Positions 1 through 8,789 of a stretch of DNA of 64,000 nucleotides are shown here, piece after piece. Under the pieces are notes generated by a model. That model did not search any database, had not been told where the DNA came from, and saw only the letters and a list, made by a program, of their open reading frames with translations. The first letter of the stretch is position 1. Each line of letters begins with the position of its first letter. The translations under genes and the position numbers were made by a program. Source of the stretch: Puniceibacterium confluentis (GTDB lineage: Bacteria > Pseudomonadota > Alphaproteobacteria > Rhodobacterales > Rhodobacteraceae). The stretch spans positions 124,001 to 188,000 of the forward strand of contig NZ_VOJI01000008.1 in assembly GCF_007923445.1 (NCBI RefSeq), in the 5' to 3' direction.

Positions 1-153
1 GGCGCGCGCGGCCAAGGGGCGGTTTGGCCAATCTGTCACCGCACTCTTGCCGTCGGGTCAACCTGCGCGTACACAGCCGCCGTGCCACCACCGGCACGGG
101 ATTGCGGCCGACCGCCGTGCTACAGACACACATGCAACAGAGGTTTCAGACCA

Positions 154-1206
154 TTGCTTGACCAGCCTGCCTTCCGCGCCGAGCTTTCCGCGCACTATGA
201 TCTCGCGCCGTCGACCGCTCTGGCGCAAAGCATGTCAGACGCCTACGCCCGGATGTCACGGGTTGTCTCGCCCCCGGATTTTGCCGTTCACGCGCCGTAT
301 ATCGCGGCGATCAACCGGCTCAAGGTAGAGCGCAACGCGGTGATCCTCGCCCACAACTACATGACGCCGGAAATCTATCATGGGGTCGCGGATGTTGTCG
401 GTGACAGCCTGCAACTGGCAATCAAGGCGACCGAGGTCGAGGCCGATGTGATCGTGCAATGCGGCGTGCACTTCATGGCCGAGACCTCGAAGATCCTGAA
501 TCCCGCCAAGACGGTGCTGATTCCCGACATGGAGGCCGGCTGTTCGCTGGCGGAAAGCATCACCGCAGAGGGCGTGGCCGAAATGCGTCGCCGCTACCCC
601 GGTGCGCCCGTGGTGACCTATGTCAACACCACGGCCGAGGTCAAAGCCGCTTCGGACATCTGCTGCACCTCGTCCAACGCGGCGCAGATCGTCGCCGCGA
701 TCGAGGGCGACACGGTGATCATGACGCCCGACAAGTATCTGGCGCAGAACGTCGCCAAACAGGTCCCTCACAAGCGTATCGTCTGGTGGGACGGTGCCTG
801 CATCGTGCACGAACGCTTCACGGCACAGGATCTGCGGGATTTCCGCGACTGGAACCCCGACACCCGCATCATCGCCCATCCCGAATGCCCGCCCGACGTG
901 GTGGCCGAGGCAGACTTCAGCGGCTCGACCAGCGGCATCATCGACTATGTCACCCGCGAACGGCCGGGCAAGGCCATGCTGGTGACCGAATGTTCGATGG
1001 CGTCCAACATTGCCGACGAACTGCCGGATATCGACTTTGTCGGACCCTGCAACATGTGCCCCTACATGAAGAAGATCACCCTGGAAAAGATCCTCTGGTC
1101 GCTGCACACCATGCAGGGTGCCGTCGAGGTTGACGCCGCGGTGGCCGCCCGGGCGCGTATCGCGGTCGAGCGGATGATCGACATGTCCCGCCGTCTGGCG
1201 GCCTGA
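154..1206 (+). CDS. nadA: Quinolinate synthase NadA
   Basis: Condenses iminoaspartate with dihydroxyacetone phosphate to quinolinate in de novo NAD synthesis; a cytosolic [4Fe-4S] enzyme. From the TTG at 154 the protein has 350 residues. The cluster cysteines expected for the family sit in AGCSLA (C130), WDGACIVH (C216) and [11 protein letters not shown] (C302), and the HNYMTPEI segment is intact. I prefer TTG 154 because CAGAGG lies 10 nt upstream and similarity to the family seems to start there ([15 protein letters not shown]). An ATG at 82 would add an unrelated arginine-rich leader, and an ATG at 232 would lose part of the N-terminus. First gene of nadABC, ending 7 bp before nadB. Function is certain, the start is not. 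Confidence 0.95.
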   Translation: MLDQPAFRAELSAHYDLAPSTALAQSMSDAYARMSRVVSPPDFAVHAPYIAAINRLKVERNAVILAHNYMTPEIYHGVADVVGDSLQLAIKATEVEADVIVQCGVHFMAETSKILNPAKTVLIPDMEAGCSLAESITAEGVAEMRRRYPGAPVVTYVNTTAEVKAASDICCTSSNAAQIVAAIEGDTVIMTPDKYLAQNVAKQVPHKRIVWWDGACIVHERFTAQDLRDFRDWNPDTRIIAHPECPPDVVAEADFSGSTSGIIDYVTRERPGKAMLVTECSMASNIADELPDIDFVGPCNMCPYMKKITLEKILWSLHTMQGAVEVDAAVAARARIAVERMIDMSRRLAA

Positions 1207-1213
1207 GACCGCC

Positions 1214-2782
1214 ATGCAGGAACTGGCCACCGAACGTGTCGTCATTGTCGGCGCGGGGCTGGGGGCGCTGTATGCTGCACTCAGGCTGTCACCCCGCCCG
1301 GTGCTGGTGATTTCGCCCGAAGCGCTGGGAACCGGCGCAAGTTCGGCCTGGGCGCAGGGTGGCGTGGCCGCTGCCATGGATCCGGCCGACAGCGCCGAGG
1401 CCCACGCCGCCGACACCGTCCGCGCCGGGGCGGGCACTGTTGATGCCGATGTGGCGCGGGCGGTTGCCGCCGAGGCGCGGGCGCATGTCCTGGACCTCAC
1501 CGACCTTGGCACCTGTTTTGACCGGGCCGATGACGGCGCATATGTGATGTCACGCGAGGCGGCGCACAGCTTTGCCCGTGTGGTCCGTGTCAAGGGTGAT
1601 CAGGCCGGGGCCGAGATCATGCGGGCGCTGATCGCCGAAGTGCGCCGCACGCCGTCGATCCAGGTGCTGGACGGTGTGATCGCGACCGGACTTGCGGTGC
1701 ACGCGGGCGGGGTGCAGGGGGTCGAGGTGTCGCTGTCCCGGCCGGGCGGCTCCGTGCCCTGTCTGATCCGCTGTCCGGCAGTCCTGCTGGCGGGGGGCGG
1801 TTCGGGCGGGCTTTTTGCACAGACCACCAACCCGTCGCGCATCCGCGGACAGGTGATCGGGCTGGCGGCGCGGGCCGGCGCCGTCATCGCCGACGCCGAG
1901 TTCGTCCAGTTCCACCCGACCGCGATCGCCACCGGGGCCGACCCCGCGCCGTTGGCGACCGAAGCGTTGCGCGGCGCGGGGGCGACGCTGATCAATGCCG
2001 ACGGGGTCCGGTTCATGGCCGCGTGGCATCCGGACGGCGAACTGGCGCCGCGCGACATCGTCGCCCGGGCAATCTATGCGGAGACGCAGGCCGGACGGCG
2101 CCCGATGCTGGACACCCGCGCCGCGCTGGGACAGCGGATCCTCGGCGAATATCCCGCCGTGGCCGGGGCCTGCCAGGCTGCCGGGATCGACCCGGTGCGG
2201 GATCCCATCCCGGTCGCCGCCGCCGCGCATTACCACATGGGCGGCATCGCCTCGGATGCCCGGGGCCGCGCCTCGCTGGACCGTCTCTGGGTCTGCGGCG
2301 AAGCGGCTTCGACCGGGTTGCACGGCGCCAACCGGCTGGCGTCGAACGGCCTGCTCGAAGCGCTGGTCTATGCCCGGCGCTGCGCGCTCGACATCGAGGC
2401 CGCCCTTGCCCCCTGCGCCCTTGCGCCTGCGGTCACGCTTCCCGATCTGGCGCCGCAGGCATCCCCCGATCCGCACCTTGTTGCCCGGTTGCGCCGCGCC
2501 ATGACCGACGGTGTCGGTGTGGTCCGCACCGCGGCGGGTCTTCACCAGGCTCTGGGCATCATCGCGTCGGTCGAATCGGCACAGGCGGATTGTGCCGAGC
2601 TGCGCAACATGACGGCAACCGCCACGCTGATCGCCGCCGCCGCCCTGCTGCGCGAAGAAAGCCGCGGCGGCCACTATCGCGCCGATTTCCCCGACATGGA
2701 CGGCGCCACCGGCAGCCGCAGCCATATGACGCTGGCACAGGCGATGACCCTGCGTGCCCGCACCGCACTGGAGACGACATGA
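1214..2782 (+). CDS. nadB: L-aspartate oxidase NadB
   Basis: FAD enzyme that oxidises L-aspartate to iminoaspartate, the unstable substrate passed to NadA. 522 residues, normal for the family. The N-terminal dinucleotide-binding motif VIVGAGLGALYAALRL covers residues 10-25. The succinate dehydrogenase/fumarate reductase-like segments EFVQFHPTA (229-237) and HGANRLASN (370-378) carry flavin and substrate contacts. A C-terminal helical domain follows. The stop overlaps the nadC start as ATGA, so translation is probably coupled. Confidence 0.96.
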   Translation: MQELATERVVIVGAGLGALYAALRLSPRPVLVISPEALGTGASSAWAQGGVAAAMDPADSAEAHAADTVRAGAGTVDADVARAVAAEARAHVLDLTDLGTCFDRADDGAYVMSREAAHSFARVVRVKGDQAGAEIMRALIAEVRRTPSIQVLDGVIATGLAVHAGGVQGVEVSLSRPGGSVPCLIRCPAVLLAGGGSGGLFAQTTNPSRIRGQVIGLAARAGAVIADAEFVQFHPTAIATGADPAPLATEALRGAGATLINADGVRFMAAWHPDGELAPRDIVARAIYAETQAGRRPMLDTRAALGQRILGEYPAVAGACQAAGIDPVRDPIPVAAAAHYHMGGIASDARGRASLDRLWVCGEAASTGLHGANRLASNGLLEALVYARRCALDIEAALAPCALAPAVTLPDLAPQASPDPHLVARLRRAMTDGVGVVRTAAGLHQALGIIASVESAQADCAELRNMTATATLIAAAALLREESRGGHYRADFPDMDGATGSRSHMTLAQAMTLRARTALETT

Positions 2783-3624
2783 CTGCGCCCTTGCCCGACC
2801 TCATCCTTGAACCGCTAGTCCGTGCCGCGCTGATGGAAGATCTGGGCACCTACGGCGACATCACCACCCGCACGGTCATCCCGCAGGGCACGCGCTATAC
2901 CGCCCGGATCCGCGCGCGCGAGGCCGGTGTCGTGTCTGGGATGCAGATCGCCACCATCGCCTTTCGTCTTGTCGATCCGGGCCTGAGCCTGCGGACGCTG
3001 TGCCGGGACGGCAGCGACATCGCACCCGGCGATACCCTGATGGAGATTACCGGCGACGCCGCCGCGATCCTGTCAGCGGAACGGGTGGCGTTGAACTTTG
3101 CCGGACGGCTGAGCGGCATCGCGACACTCACAGCGGCCTTTGTGTCGGAGACCGCCGGCACCGACACCCGCATCACCTGTACCCGCAAGACCACGCCAGG
3201 CCTGCGTCTGGTCGAAAAGCTCGCGGTGCTGCACGGCGGCGGCTTCAACCATCGGTTTTCGCTGTCCGATGCGATCCTGATCAAGGACAATCACATCGCC
3301 GCGGCCGGCGGCATCCGGCCGGTGTTGGCTGCAGTCAAGGCCAGTGCGTCGCACATGATCCGGGTCGAGATCGAGGTCGATACCCTGGCACAGCTTGACG
3401 AGGTGCTGGACGCGGGCGGCGCCGACGTGGTGCTTCTGGACAACATGGACACCGCGACCCTGCGGCAGGCGGTCGTCCGGGCCGACGGCGCGGTCGTGCT
3501 CGAAGCTTCGGGGAACATGCGACGCGAGCGCATTGCCGAAGTGGCGGCCACCGGCGTCGGCTATATCTCGTCCGGGGCGCTCACTCATTCTGCACCAACG
3601 CTCGACCTTGGTCTGGATTTCTGA
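2779..3624 (+). CDS. nadC: Nicotinate-nucleotide pyrophosphorylase (carboxylating) NadC
   Basis: Quinolinate phosphoribosyltransferase: quinolinate plus PRPP gives nicotinate mononucleotide, CO2 and pyrophosphate, the third step of the operon's pathway. 281 residues. TRKTTPGLR (135-143) and HGGGFNHRFSLSDAILIKDNH-type active-site residues (152-172) are the family hallmarks for quinolinate and phosphoribosyl binding. The ATG at 2779 overlaps the nadB stop. The gene ends 60 bp before bioM. Confidence 0.96.
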   Translation: MTAPLPDLILEPLVRAALMEDLGTYGDITTRTVIPQGTRYTARIRAREAGVVSGMQIATIAFRLVDPGLSLRTLCRDGSDIAPGDTLMEITGDAAAILSAERVALNFAGRLSGIATLTAAFVSETAGTDTRITCTRKTTPGLRLVEKLAVLHGGGFNHRFSLSDAILIKDNHIAAAGGIRPVLAAVKASASHMIRVEIEVDTLAQLDEVLDAGGADVVLLDNMDTATLRQAVVRADGAVVLEASGNMRRERIAEVAATGVGYISSGALTHSAPTLDLGLDF

Positions 3625-3684
3625 TTAGCACGGAACCTGCAAGGAACGGCAACCCGCTGCCCCGCCAGTAACAGAGACTCCGTA

Positions 3685-4437
3685 GTGCCCGCAAACACCG
3701 CTTCCAGACCCGCCGCCTGGCCCGAGCTGTTGCTCGAGGATGTTGGGCTGCGGCTGTCCGGTCGTGCGGTGCTGCAAGGCCTGACGCTGCGGGCGCGCGA
3801 ACGTCGCATCGGCATCGTCGGGCGCAATGGCTCGGGCAAGACATCGCTGGCGCGGCTGATCGCCGGGCTGATCCCGCCCACCTCGGGGCGCATCACCGTC
3901 GCCGGTGTGGACATGGCGCAGGACCGCAAGGCGGCGCTGCGCATGGTCGGCATCCTGTTTCAGAACCCGGACCATCAGATCATCTTTCCGACCGTGGCCG
4001 AAGAGATCACCTTTGGCCTGACCCAGTTGGGTCACAACAAGGCCGCGGCAGCACAGCAGACCGCAGCGGTTCTGCACCGGTTCGGCAAGGCGCACTGGGC
4101 AGATGCCGCCACCCACAGCCTGTCGCAGGGGCAGAAGCAACTGGTCTGCCTGATGGCGATCCTGGCGATGGACCCCGGGCTGATCATCCTGGACGAGCCG
4201 TATTCCGGGCTGGACATTGCAACGCGGCAGCAGTTGATGCGCTATGTCGACCGCACTCCGGGCGGCGTCATCCTTGTCTCGCATGATCCCGATGCCCTTG
4301 CCGGATTTGACCGGGTGCTCTGGCTGGAACAGGGTAAGATTTTGGACGACGGTCCGGCTGACAGGGTTCTGCCACGGTTTCAGGCGCAGATGCAGGCATG
4401 GGGAGGGCAGGATGATCTCACTCACCTCACCGGTTAG
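3685..4437 (+). CDS. bioM: Biotin ECF transporter ATPase BioM
   Basis: ATPase (EcfA-type) of the energy-coupling module that powers biotin uptake through BioY. 250 residues with Walker A GRNGSGKTS (47-55), Q-loop FQNPDHQI, signature SLSQGQKQ (145-152), Walker B LIILDEP (166-172) and the switch histidine in VSHDPDA. The GTG start at 3685 is the only sensible one. The signature starts SLSQGQ instead of LSGGQ, which is common in ECF ATPases. Identification as BioM, rather than a cobalt or nickel EcfA, rests on bioN and bioY downstream. Confidence 0.9.
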   Translation: MPANTASRPAAWPELLLEDVGLRLSGRAVLQGLTLRARERRIGIVGRNGSGKTSLARLIAGLIPPTSGRITVAGVDMAQDRKAALRMVGILFQNPDHQIIFPTVAEEITFGLTQLGHNKAAAAQQTAAVLHRFGKAHWADAATHSLSQGQKQLVCLMAILAMDPGLIILDEPYSGLDIATRQQLMRYVDRTPGGVILVSHDPDALAGFDRVLWLEQGKILDDGPADRVLPRFQAQMQAWGGQDDLTHLTG

Positions 4438-5011
4438 GATCTGGGCCCATTCGGCCCGCGCGGGCGTCAAGCTGGGCCTGCTTTCGCTGGCCACAGGGGC
4501 GCTGTTTGCCACCGAAAGCCCCGTGCTCCTGGGGGTTGCGGCCGCGGGGGCCGGGGCGCTGTATGTCAGTGGCGGGACCGAGTTCGCCCGCGCCGGTCTG
4601 CGCAGTCTGCGCCTGCTCTGGCCGTTCCTGCTGGTGATCGCGATCTGGCACGGGCTGACCGGGCAGATTGCGGCCGGTATTGCGGTGACGCTGCGCCTGC
4701 TGACCGCAGTGGCGCTGGCGAATTTTGTCACCATGACCACCCAGCTCAGCGACATGATCGCGGTGATGTCATCCCTGCTGGCACCGGTGCGCCGCCTCGG
4801 TCTGTCGACCCGGGCGCTGGAACTGTCGGTGGCACTGGTGGTGCGCTTTACCCCCACGCTGGCCCGGAAAGGTCAGGATCTGGTCGAATCGTGGCGCGCC
4901 CGGTCGCCGCGTCGGCCCGGCTGGCAGATCGTGATTCCGATGGCAGCGCTGGCCATTGATGATGCAGAACAAGTTGCCGAAGCGCTGCGGGCGCGCGGCG
5001 GCATGGAATGA
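4412..5011 (+). CDS. bioN: Biotin ECF transporter transmembrane protein BioN
   Basis: EcfT-type membrane coupling protein, 199 residues, with four to five hydrophobic segments. Near the C-terminus it carries the paired Ala-Arg motifs that dock on the ATPase: WRARSPR and, at the very end, ALRARGGME. The first reads ARS instead of the usual ARG. The ATG at 4412 has GGAGGG just upstream and overlaps the end of bioM by 26 bp. bioY starts 26 bp downstream. Confidence 0.87.
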   Translation: MISLTSPVRIWAHSARAGVKLGLLSLATGALFATESPVLLGVAAAGAGALYVSGGTEFARAGLRSLRLLWPFLLVIAIWHGLTGQIAAGIAVTLRLLTAVALANFVTMTTQLSDMIAVMSSLLAPVRRLGLSTRALELSVALVVRFTPTLARKGQDLVESWRARSPRRPGWQIVIPMAALAIDDAEQVAEALRARGGME

Positions 5012-5037
5012 TTCCCAAATCTGAAGAGGACCACTGA

Positions 5038-5580
5038 ATGGAACGTAACCTTGCTCTTATCGCCCTGTTTGCCGCGTTGATCGCGGCACTCGGACTGATC
5101 CCGAAACTCACGCTGGCCTTTGGCGTGCCGATCACCGCGCAGTCGATGGGCGTCATGCTGTGCGGCACCGTTCTGGGCGCGCGGCGGGGGGCGCTGGCGG
5201 TGCTGCTGTTTCTGGCGCTTGTCGCGCTTGGCCTGCCACTGCTGGCCGGTGGGCGCGGCGGTCTTGGCGTGTTCGCCTCGCCCACGGTCGGGTTTCTGAT
5301 CGGATTTCCCGTCGCCGCCTTCGTCACCGGCTTCATCGTCGAGCGCTGGCGCGGCAATCTGGCGCTGGTCTCCGCCCTCGCCTCGGTCATCGGCGGGATC
5401 CTGGTGCTCTATGTCTTTGGTATCGCCGGTCTGGCCTTCATGCTGGACAAGACACTGACCGAGGCCGCCCTTCTGGTCACCGCCTTCATTCCCGGCGACC
5501 TGATCAAGGCCGGACTGGCCGGCGGGATCACTTCGGGTCTGGCCCGTGCACGCCCCGAAAGCGTGCTGTCGCGGGGATGA
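5038..5580 (+). CDS. bioY: Biotin-specific substrate-binding membrane protein BioY
   Basis: S-component of the biotin ECF transporter, which binds biotin in the membrane. 180 residues and about six hydrophobic helices. Family-typical segments are visible: FGVPITAQSMGVML near residue 22, the LGARRGALAVLLFL helix, and the GGRGGLGVFASPTVGFLIG loop around residues 70-90. GAGGACC precedes the ATG. With BioM and BioN it completes a dedicated three-component importer. The stop overlaps the next start as ATGA. Confidence 0.93.
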   Translation: MERNLALIALFAALIAALGLIPKLTLAFGVPITAQSMGVMLCGTVLGARRGALAVLLFLALVALGLPLLAGGRGGLGVFASPTVGFLIGFPVAAFVTGFIVERWRGNLALVSALASVIGGILVLYVFGIAGLAFMLDKTLTEAALLVTAFIPGDLIKAGLAGGITSGLARARPESVLSRG

Positions 5581-6260
5581 CCCCGACCGAGGCATTGCTT
5601 GCGGGGCGCCGGTCGGTCCGCGGGTTTCTGCCGGAGGCCGTGCCGCTGCAGGATCTTGAAAGGATCCTGCGCGCGGCACGGTCCGCGCCCAGCGGTGCCA
5701 ATCTGCAACCGGGCCGGTTTCACGTGCTGACCGGCACGCCGCTTGCCGACCTCGGCCGCGCATTGACCCGGGCCGACCGGGACGGGCGGCCGCCGGTGGC
5801 CGAATATTCCTATTTCCCGCAGCCCATGCCAGCGGAGCTCAAGGAGCGACAGCGGGTGGCGGGTTTCGCGCTTTATGCCGCGCTTGGCATCGGGCGGCGC
5901 GATCTGGCGGCCCGCAAGGCGCAGTTCAGCGCCAACTACAGCTTTTTCTCTGCACCGGTGGGCATCGTGGTGACGATCCATCCCGACATGGGCAAGGGCT
6001 GTTTCATGGACCTGGGCATGGCGCTGATGGCGCTGATGGTCGCCGCCGAAGCGTTGGGGTATGCCACCTGCGGTATCGGCGCCCTGGCAAATCACGCCGA
6101 CGTTGCCCACGACCACCTGGCCCTGGGCGACGACGAAATGGTGGTCTGCGGCATCGCGCTGGGACGGGCCGACCCGGACGCCGCAATCAACACCGTCACA
6201 ACCGAGCGCGCGCCACTGGCGAGCTATGCCAGTTTCACCGGCTTTGATCCGCAGACATGA
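5577..6260 (+). CDS. Nitroreductase family FMN oxidoreductase
   Basis: NAD(P)H-dependent flavin enzyme of the nitroreductase fold, 227 residues. The FMN-binding motif RRSVRGF is at residues 11-17, AARSAPSGANLQPGRFHV follows at about 35-50, and the dimer-forming C-terminal half ends with GIALGRADP. The substrate cannot be told from sequence. It is co-transcribed with bioMNY (ATGA overlap with bioY), so a role near biotin or its precursors is possible but unproven. Its end overlaps the convergent thiolase gene by 26 bp. Confidence 0.82.
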   Translation: MTPTEALLAGRRSVRGFLPEAVPLQDLERILRAARSAPSGANLQPGRFHVLTGTPLADLGRALTRADRDGRPPVAEYSYFPQPMPAELKERQRVAGFALYAALGIGRRDLAARKAQFSANYSFFSAPVGIVVTIHPDMGKGCFMDLGMALMALMVAAEALGYATCGIGALANHADVAHDHLALGDDEMVVCGIALGRADPDAAINTVTTERAPLASYASFTGFDPQT

Positions 6261-7350
6261 GCACCGCCGTGCCCAGTCCGCCGGCCGCAGCGATCGCAGC
6301 CAGCCCGATGCCGCCACAAAGTTGCAGTTCATGGAACAGCCGCACCGCATTGATGGCACCAGAGGCGCCGATGGGATGACCCCGCGCAAGGGCTCCGCCG
6401 CTGCGGTTGACGATACCGGGGGCAATTCCGGCAAGGCGAACGCAGGCCATCGCCTGAACCGCGTAGGCCTCCATCACTTCGGCCACCGCCAGATCAGTGG
6501 CCCGCAGGGATTGACGCGCCAACACCCGGTTGATCGCCGCCACTGGCGCGATGCCGGGGCAATCCGGTGTGTCGCCCACGGTTGCACCGTCCAGCAAGAT
6601 CACGCCTGCCCGAGATTGCCCGGCCGCGACACGCTCTGACACCAGAATGCAGAAGGCCGCCGCATCCGCTGCCACCGCGGCATTGGCCACGCTGATCGTG
6701 CCGGTCAGCTGCGCAGCCCGGGCGCAGGTCCGGGCCGTCAGGTTGCGGGCAAAGCTGTCGTGGTCGAGCCCGCCCAAGGGCAGCAGTTCCTGTCGGCCGG
6801 GCAGAGAGGCCCGCGACTTGCGGTGGCTCTCCACCGCCCAGGCGTCCTGCTCGGAACGGCTGATGCCGAGCCGCACGGCAAGACCGTCGGCGGCGGCGTC
6901 CATTTCGGGGTCCTGCCCGGGCCAGGGCACGAACGCCGGGCGGTCATAGGGCAGCGGCGCGCCGCCATCCGGATCGGTGCGCAGGCGCAGCGGACGGCGC
7001 GAATAGGATTCGACGCCCCCCGCCACCACCACATCCGCCTGCCCCGAAGTGATCAGCGCCGCCGCCAGAACCAGCGCATCCATGCCGCCACAGCATTGCC
7101 GGTCGATGCTCAGCCCGGCAACACGTTCGGGCAGTCCGGCGGCCAGCGCGATCATCCGCGCCGGATTGCCGCCTGCGCCCAAAGCATTGCTGACGATCAC
7201 CTCATCCACGGCGTCCGCGGCCAGCCCGGCGGCGCGGAGCGCCGCCTGCAGCACCGGCGCACCCAGGGCGTGCAGTTCGAAGCGCGCCAGGTCTCCGCCG
7301 CGCGGCGCCACGGGCGAGCGCATGGCCGCAAGGATGCGAACGCCGCTCAA
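6235..7350 (-). CDS. Thiolase-family acyltransferase, atypical active site (YhfS-like)
   Basis: Thiolase fold, 371 residues. The acylatable cysteine is present (RQCCGGM, C86) and so is the histidine of ALARGHPIGASGA (H325). Two other usual catalytic positions are changed. The NEAF motif reads MEAYA (Met293 for Asn), and the C-terminal CxG motif reads AAAGGLG (Ala354 for Cys). It may therefore not do ordinary Claisen condensation or thiolysis. It is coupled to the acyl-CoA ligase gene upstream by an ATGA-type overlap and is convergent with bioMNY. In Bacillus subtilis the BirA-controlled yhfU-yhfT-yhfS genes pair BioY with an acyl-CoA ligase and a thiolase, which suggests the same unknown biotin-linked task. 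Confidence 0.8.
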   Translation of the reverse strand: MSGVRILAAMRSPVAPRGGDLARFELHALGAPVLQAALRAAGLAADAVDEVIVSNALGAGGNPARMIALAAGLPERVAGLSIDRQCCGGMDALVLAAALITSGQADVVVAGGVESYSRRPLRLRTDPDGGAPLPYDRPAFVPWPGQDPEMDAAADGLAVRLGISRSEQDAWAVESHRKSRASLPGRQELLPLGGLDHDSFARNLTARTCARAAQLTGTISVANAAVAADAAAFCILVSERVAAGQSRAGVILLDGATVGDTPDCPGIAPVAAINRVLARQSLRATDLAVAEVMEAYAVQAMACVRLAGIAPGIVNRSGGALARGHPIGASGAINAVRLFHELQLCGGIGLAAIAAAGGLGTAVLMSADQSR

Positions 7351-8591
7351 GCGAGATCTTCCAGTCTTTTGGCGATGGCGCGCAGATCCGGCTTGCCCGA
7401 CGGCAAAAGTGGATAGTCCGGCAGGGAAATCACCCGCCGCGGGGCGGCCAGCGGACCAAAGTGCGCGCGACAGAGATCCAGCAGGTCTTGCTGGCGGCTG
7501 GCGTTCGCCTTACCCGCGACCACCGCGACCAGCACCGTGCCGCGCAGCGGGTCGGGCACCGGCATCACCGCGCAATGGGCAGTGCCGGGGTGGCTTTGCA
7601 GCAGGGCCTCGATGTCCTCGGGAAAGACGTTCTGACCGGCGATGCAGACCATCCGGTTCTGCCGCCCCGCCACAAACAGGAATCCCTGCGAGTCCTGTCG
7701 GCCGACTTCGCCCACGGTAACGAACCCGTTGTCCCAGCGGGTTTCCGGGCTGTGCCCTTCTGCATAGCCGTCAAACAGATAGGGGCTGCGCACCCAGATC
7801 TCGCCGAGGCCATCGACCGGATTGCGGATGTCGATCTCGACCCCGGGATACGCCCGGCCAACCGACCCCGCAGGCCCGGAGCCATCCCCCCAGGCTATGA
7901 AACTGGTCTCGGAGGTGCCATAGAACTCGGTCACGACCGCTTGCGGGCAGAGCGCGGCCAGACGGGTGGGCAGGCCCTCTGGCATGCGTCCGCCGCCACA
8001 CAGGATCTGCCGCAGCGACGGCAGCGCCTTGCCCGCGTCGCACAAGAGCTGCAACTGCGTCGGCGTGGCATAGAGCACCGTGCCCCCGGACCCGGCGATC
8101 TGCATCGCCTGCTGGCGCGGGCGCAGACCTGCCAGCAGGTGCAGGTCGGCGCCCAGATGCGCGGCCTCTGCAATGGCGTAGAGCGCCAGCGAGTGGACGG
8201 GCGCGCTCAGCACCGCATAGACATCCTGCGCCCCCAGCCCAAGGTGCTGGCGGGCGATCTCGAAGCTGGCGATCCAGGACCGGTGGCTGCGGCGGATCGC
8301 CTTGGCGGTCCCCGTGGTCCCGCCCGAGCGGCTGTGGAACTGCCCCGCCGCGCTGTCGGCCCGCGCCGACACCGTGACGCCCGCGGCCCCGGTGGCAAAA
8401 TCATGCCCGCCCGAAATGGCCTGCCGCAGCGCCAGCACGTCCTTCTCTAACCCGGTTGCGCCGGGTACCCCCGGGGCGCAGAGCCGCCCCTGAACGTACA
8501 GGCGGGTGGCGGCGTGCCAGCCAAACCGACCCTGTTCGCCCTCTCTCGACGAGTGGGTCAGACCGACCAGGCCCTGCCCTGCATCCGACAT
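7347..8591 (-). CDS. AMP-binding acyl-CoA ligase (YhfT-like)
   Basis: Adenylate-forming ligase, 414 residues, shorter than the usual 480-560. The phosphate-binding loop SRSGGTTGTAKAIRR lies near residue 87, EFYGTSE near 221, and the C-terminal lysine motif LPSGKPDLRAI near 396-406. All core motifs are present, so the shortness reflects a reduced N-terminal lobe and not truncation. It should activate a carboxylic acid to an acyl-AMP and then to a CoA thioester; the acid is unknown. It forms a two-gene operon with the thiolase. The neighbouring bioMNY suggests a link to biotin or a pimelate-like precursor (inference). Confidence 0.8.
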   Translation of the reverse strand: MSDAGQGLVGLTHSSREGEQGRFGWHAATRLYVQGRLCAPGVPGATGLEKDVLALRQAISGGHDFATGAAGVTVSARADSAAGQFHSRSGGTTGTAKAIRRSHRSWIASFEIARQHLGLGAQDVYAVLSAPVHSLALYAIAEAAHLGADLHLLAGLRPRQQAMQIAGSGGTVLYATPTQLQLLCDAGKALPSLRQILCGGGRMPEGLPTRLAALCPQAVVTEFYGTSETSFIAWGDGSGPAGSVGRAYPGVEIDIRNPVDGLGEIWVRSPYLFDGYAEGHSPETRWDNGFVTVGEVGRQDSQGFLFVAGRQNRMVCIAGQNVFPEDIEALLQSHPGTAHCAVMPVPDPLRGTVLVAVVAGKANASRQQDLLDLCRAHFGPLAAPRRVISLPDYPLLPSGKPDLRAIAKRLEDLA

Positions 8592-8789
8592 TGTGTGTGC
8601 CCTTCCCTGCGGCGCCCGGGTGCATGCTAATGACTTGGCGGCACGGCCTCCAGCCGGTTTTCACGCGCCTGGCGCCACGGTTCGCCAACGGGCAGAATTC
8701 CGCGAATACCGGCGTCACGCGACGCGCGCCCCTTGTGCCGGGATGCGGTTGCGCACACTCTGCAAAAAACGGGCAGAAGGATCCATGAA

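Noticed and set aside
256-1593. A 445-codon open frame on the minus strand over nadA and nadB
   Set aside because: It is a shadow of two well-identified genes, with no ribosome binding site or family motif.
3625-3684. A riboswitch or BioR operator upstream of bioM
   Set aside because: The 60-bp gap has no recognisable riboswitch core and no TTATCTATAA-like palindrome. I also saw none upstream of the acyl-CoA ligase gene.
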